A DNA stretch of 64,000 nt from Pectobacterium aquaticum (GTDB lineage Bacteria; Pseudomonadota; Gammaproteobacteria; Enterobacterales; Enterobacteriaceae), in assembly GCF_003382565.3 (NCBI RefSeq), contig NZ_CP086253.1, positions 620,001 to 684,000 on the forward strand. The letters are read 5' to 3'. The notes below the pieces were generated by a model, which searched no databases, was not told the origin of the DNA, and saw only the letters and a program-made list of their open reading frames with translations. Positions within the stretch are counted from its first letter, which is position 1. Each line of letters opens with the position of its first letter. The position numbers and the translations under genes are program-made. Below, piece by piece: positions 62,453 through 64,000 of this stretch.

Positions 62453-63456
62453 CTATCGATTCCCGTTGTTTTTCTGTCGATGCAATCAACATTAACTCAG
62501 TGTCTGGCGGTAAAGATTCGCTGGCACAATGGCTGTTGGCTATTGAGTCAGGCGTACCAACCATCCGCGTATTTGCTGACACAGGCCATGAACACCCGCA
62601 AACAATGGAATATCTTGATTATCTGGAATCCAAGCTGGGGGAAATACGCAGAGTTAAAGCCTCGTTTGATGACCGTATAGCAGGAAAACGTAAATTCATT
62701 GCTGAGCGCTGGCCTGTCACGCTGGTAACTGAATGCGGTATGACTGATGCACAGGCCGCCGCAACGGTTGCCCGTGCGCTTGATGTTCTTCATCCAACGG
62801 GTATCCCTTTTCTGGATTTGTGTATGTGGAAAGGCCGATTCCCCTCCACTAAAGCCCGCTTTTGTACTTTTGATCTAAAACACGCGCCTATTCGTGACCA
62901 GATCGTCATGCCGCTGCTGGCTGAATATGACGAGGTTATCAGTTGGCAAGGTGTACGGGCGGAAGAGTCTCCAGCACGCGCATTGCTGCCAGAATGGGAA
63001 ACAGACGTAGATAATACACCAGGCTTACATGTCTACCGCCCGATACTGACATGGACTCATGCCGATGTGTTTGCATTGGCACGCCGTCACGGCATTAAAC
63101 CCAATCCACTCTATCAGCAGGGATGCAGCCGCGTAGGCTGTATGCCATGCATCCATGCGAGAAAATCTGAGTTAGCGGAAATATTCAGCCGCTGGCCAGA
63201 AGAGGTGACGCGTGTGGCTGAATGGGAACGGCTGGTTGCTGCTTGTTCTCGCCGTGGTAACAGCACGTTCTTTCCTTCGACTCAAGACCCACGTAAATCC
63301 GAACGCCGTATTGAGTTCATCAGTGTGGAATCTCACGGTATTGAAACCTATAGAGACTGGGCATTGACCTCACGCGGCGGCAATCAGTTCGATCTATTTG
63401 CAGGCATGAATGACAAGGCCGTTTGCAGCAGTGTTTATGCTGGGGTTTGCGAGTAA
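62449..63456 (+). CDS. Phage PAPS-reductase-like protein
   Basis: The 335-residue protein of the adenine nucleotide alpha-hydrolase fold has PP-loop SGGKDSLAQWLL near residue 24, DTGHEHPQTMEYL (PAPS reductase motif), SWQGVRAEESPAR and a cysteine cluster GCSRVGCMPCIHARKSEL (about residues 224-241), which could hold an Fe-S cluster as in DndC/APS reductases. Start overlaps dam by 4 bases. Phage members may act in sulfur transfer or nucleic-acid modification. The substrate is unknown. Confidence 0.85.
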   Translation: MTIDSRCFSVDAININSVSGGKDSLAQWLLAIESGVPTIRVFADTGHEHPQTMEYLDYLESKLGEIRRVKASFDDRIAGKRKFIAERWPVTLVTECGMTDAQAAATVARALDVLHPTGIPFLDLCMWKGRFPSTKARFCTFDLKHAPIRDQIVMPLLAEYDEVISWQGVRAEESPARALLPEWETDVDNTPGLHVYRPILTWTHADVFALARRHGIKPNPLYQQGCSRVGCMPCIHARKSELAEIFSRWPEEVTRVAEWERLVAACSRRGNSTFFPSTQDPRKSERRIEFISVESHGIETYRDWALTSRGGNQFDLFAGMNDKAVCSSVYAGVCE

Positions 63457-64000
63457 TGCAACAAGCCGCAGAGCACAACGGAGATCATCACGCTGCCCTT
63501 AACTGGCAGCGTGAGCAGTTCGCGCCACGCGTGCCGGATGGCGTTAGCTATGTTGAGCGCATCCTATGGCATATGGACAAAACCGATCATGACTGGCGGC
63601 ATCCGTATTTTTCCGACCTGCCGGATTACCTGGCTAAATATTTTGGTCAGCGCTACGAAACCCTATTTAAATCCGATGAACACAAAGGGCGCCGCCGCGC
63701 CAATACGTTTTTACGCCGCACGTTGGGTGAAAGCGTATTGCCACGCCTGCGCAAAATCATGCCGCGCTATCAAACGGAATTCCTGTCTGCCGGTGATATC
63801 CCGTTTCCGTTCTCTGACGATTTGGAAAAACTGCCGACATACGAACGCGATGATATCCGCCGCCTGTCTACTCAACTGGCGGATTTTATGGCAGCCAGCT
63901 TTCAGGACTATACCGAGCGGGGCATAGCGAATGCTGCCGATCTGGATATGCGCAAAATCACGTTGCTGGCGTTCCGGCATTTGGGGCGCTTAACGCTACA
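63456..64000 (+). CDS. P2-like replication endonuclease A (GpA), N-terminal part
   Basis: The frame is open from ATG 63456 (TAATG overlap with the previous gene) to the window end: 181 residues. NWQREQFAPRVPDGVSYVERILWHMDKTDHDWRHPYFSDLPDYLAKYFGQRYETLFKS and RRRANTFLRRTLGESVLPRLRKIM are typical of phage GpA rolling-circle initiators. The catalytic tyrosines lie beyond the window. It would nick the phage origin. Confidence 0.88.
   Translation, partial: MQQAAEHNGDHHAALNWQREQFAPRVPDGVSYVERILWHMDKTDHDWRHPYFSDLPDYLAKYFGQRYETLFKSDEHKGRRRANTFLRRTLGESVLPRLRKIMPRYQTEFLSAGDIPFPFSDDLEKLPTYERDDIRRLSTQLADFMAASFQDYTERGIANAADLDMRKITLLAFRHLGRLTL

Overview
The window reads as an enterobacterial chromosome, most likely a soft-rot Pectobacteriaceae member (Pectobacterium-like). 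This is inferred from gene content and order only: ubiC-ubiA-plsB-dgkA-lexA-zur, yhaK/yhaJ-yqjG-yqjF, yqjK-E-D-C-mzrA-yqjA, a compact galacturonate block (exuR, exuT, uxaC-uxaB-uxaA), then ygjV-sstT-alx-ygjR-rlmG-fadH. No database search was possible.

Layout. (1) 1-4.0 kb, minus strand: a Wadjet-type locus (start of jetC, jetB, jetA) running off the left edge. jetA is split by a 1.58 kb IS3-family element, and rejoining the halves across a TA restores the reading frame. An internally deleted IS1 relative lies just upstream. (2) 4.7-42 kb: core genes for rhamnose import, ubiquinone and phospholipid synthesis, SOS and zinc regulation, envelope homeostasis, hexuronate catabolism, rRNA methylation and beta-oxidation. 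A beta-glucoside PTS gene and a convergent 6-phospho-beta-glucosidase gene each carry an antiterminator-type (RAT) leader plus terminator, with no antiterminator gene nearby. alx has a yybP-ykoY-type riboswitch leader. (3) 42-56.4 kb: a scarred genomic island. It holds a truncated IS4-family transposase fused to a decayed phage or satellite primase-helicase, a cluster of GTTACA repeats, a RelE/XRE toxin-antitoxin pair, an intact IS1-family element, a four-gene MotA/MotB-like operon with an AAA+ ATPase, an alpha/beta hydrolase with a YaaW-like C-terminus, nested IS5 and ISAs1 elements, and a second, inverted repeat cluster. (4) 56.4-64 kb: the left end of a P2/186-like prophage. It has a 3' tRNA-Ile2(CAU) attachment fragment, integrase, an AT-rich accessory gene, CI, a Cox-like protein, CII, Fil-like and other small early genes, an exonuclease, Dam, a PAPS-reductase-like protein and the start of replication protein A.

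The most interesting locus is the minus-strand operon 52341-47676. Its order is AAA+ ATPase, an unrecognised protein with a long amphipathic N-terminus, a ZorA-like MotA/TolQ channel protein with a long tail, and a ZorB-like MotB/OmpA peptidoglycan-binding protein. It resembles the membrane-motor half of Zorya anti-phage systems, but the usual ZorC/D/E or ZorF/G partners are not seen. I treat it as a candidate undescribed ion-driven envelope or defence system. The hydrolase-YaaW fusion upstream may be an associated effector.
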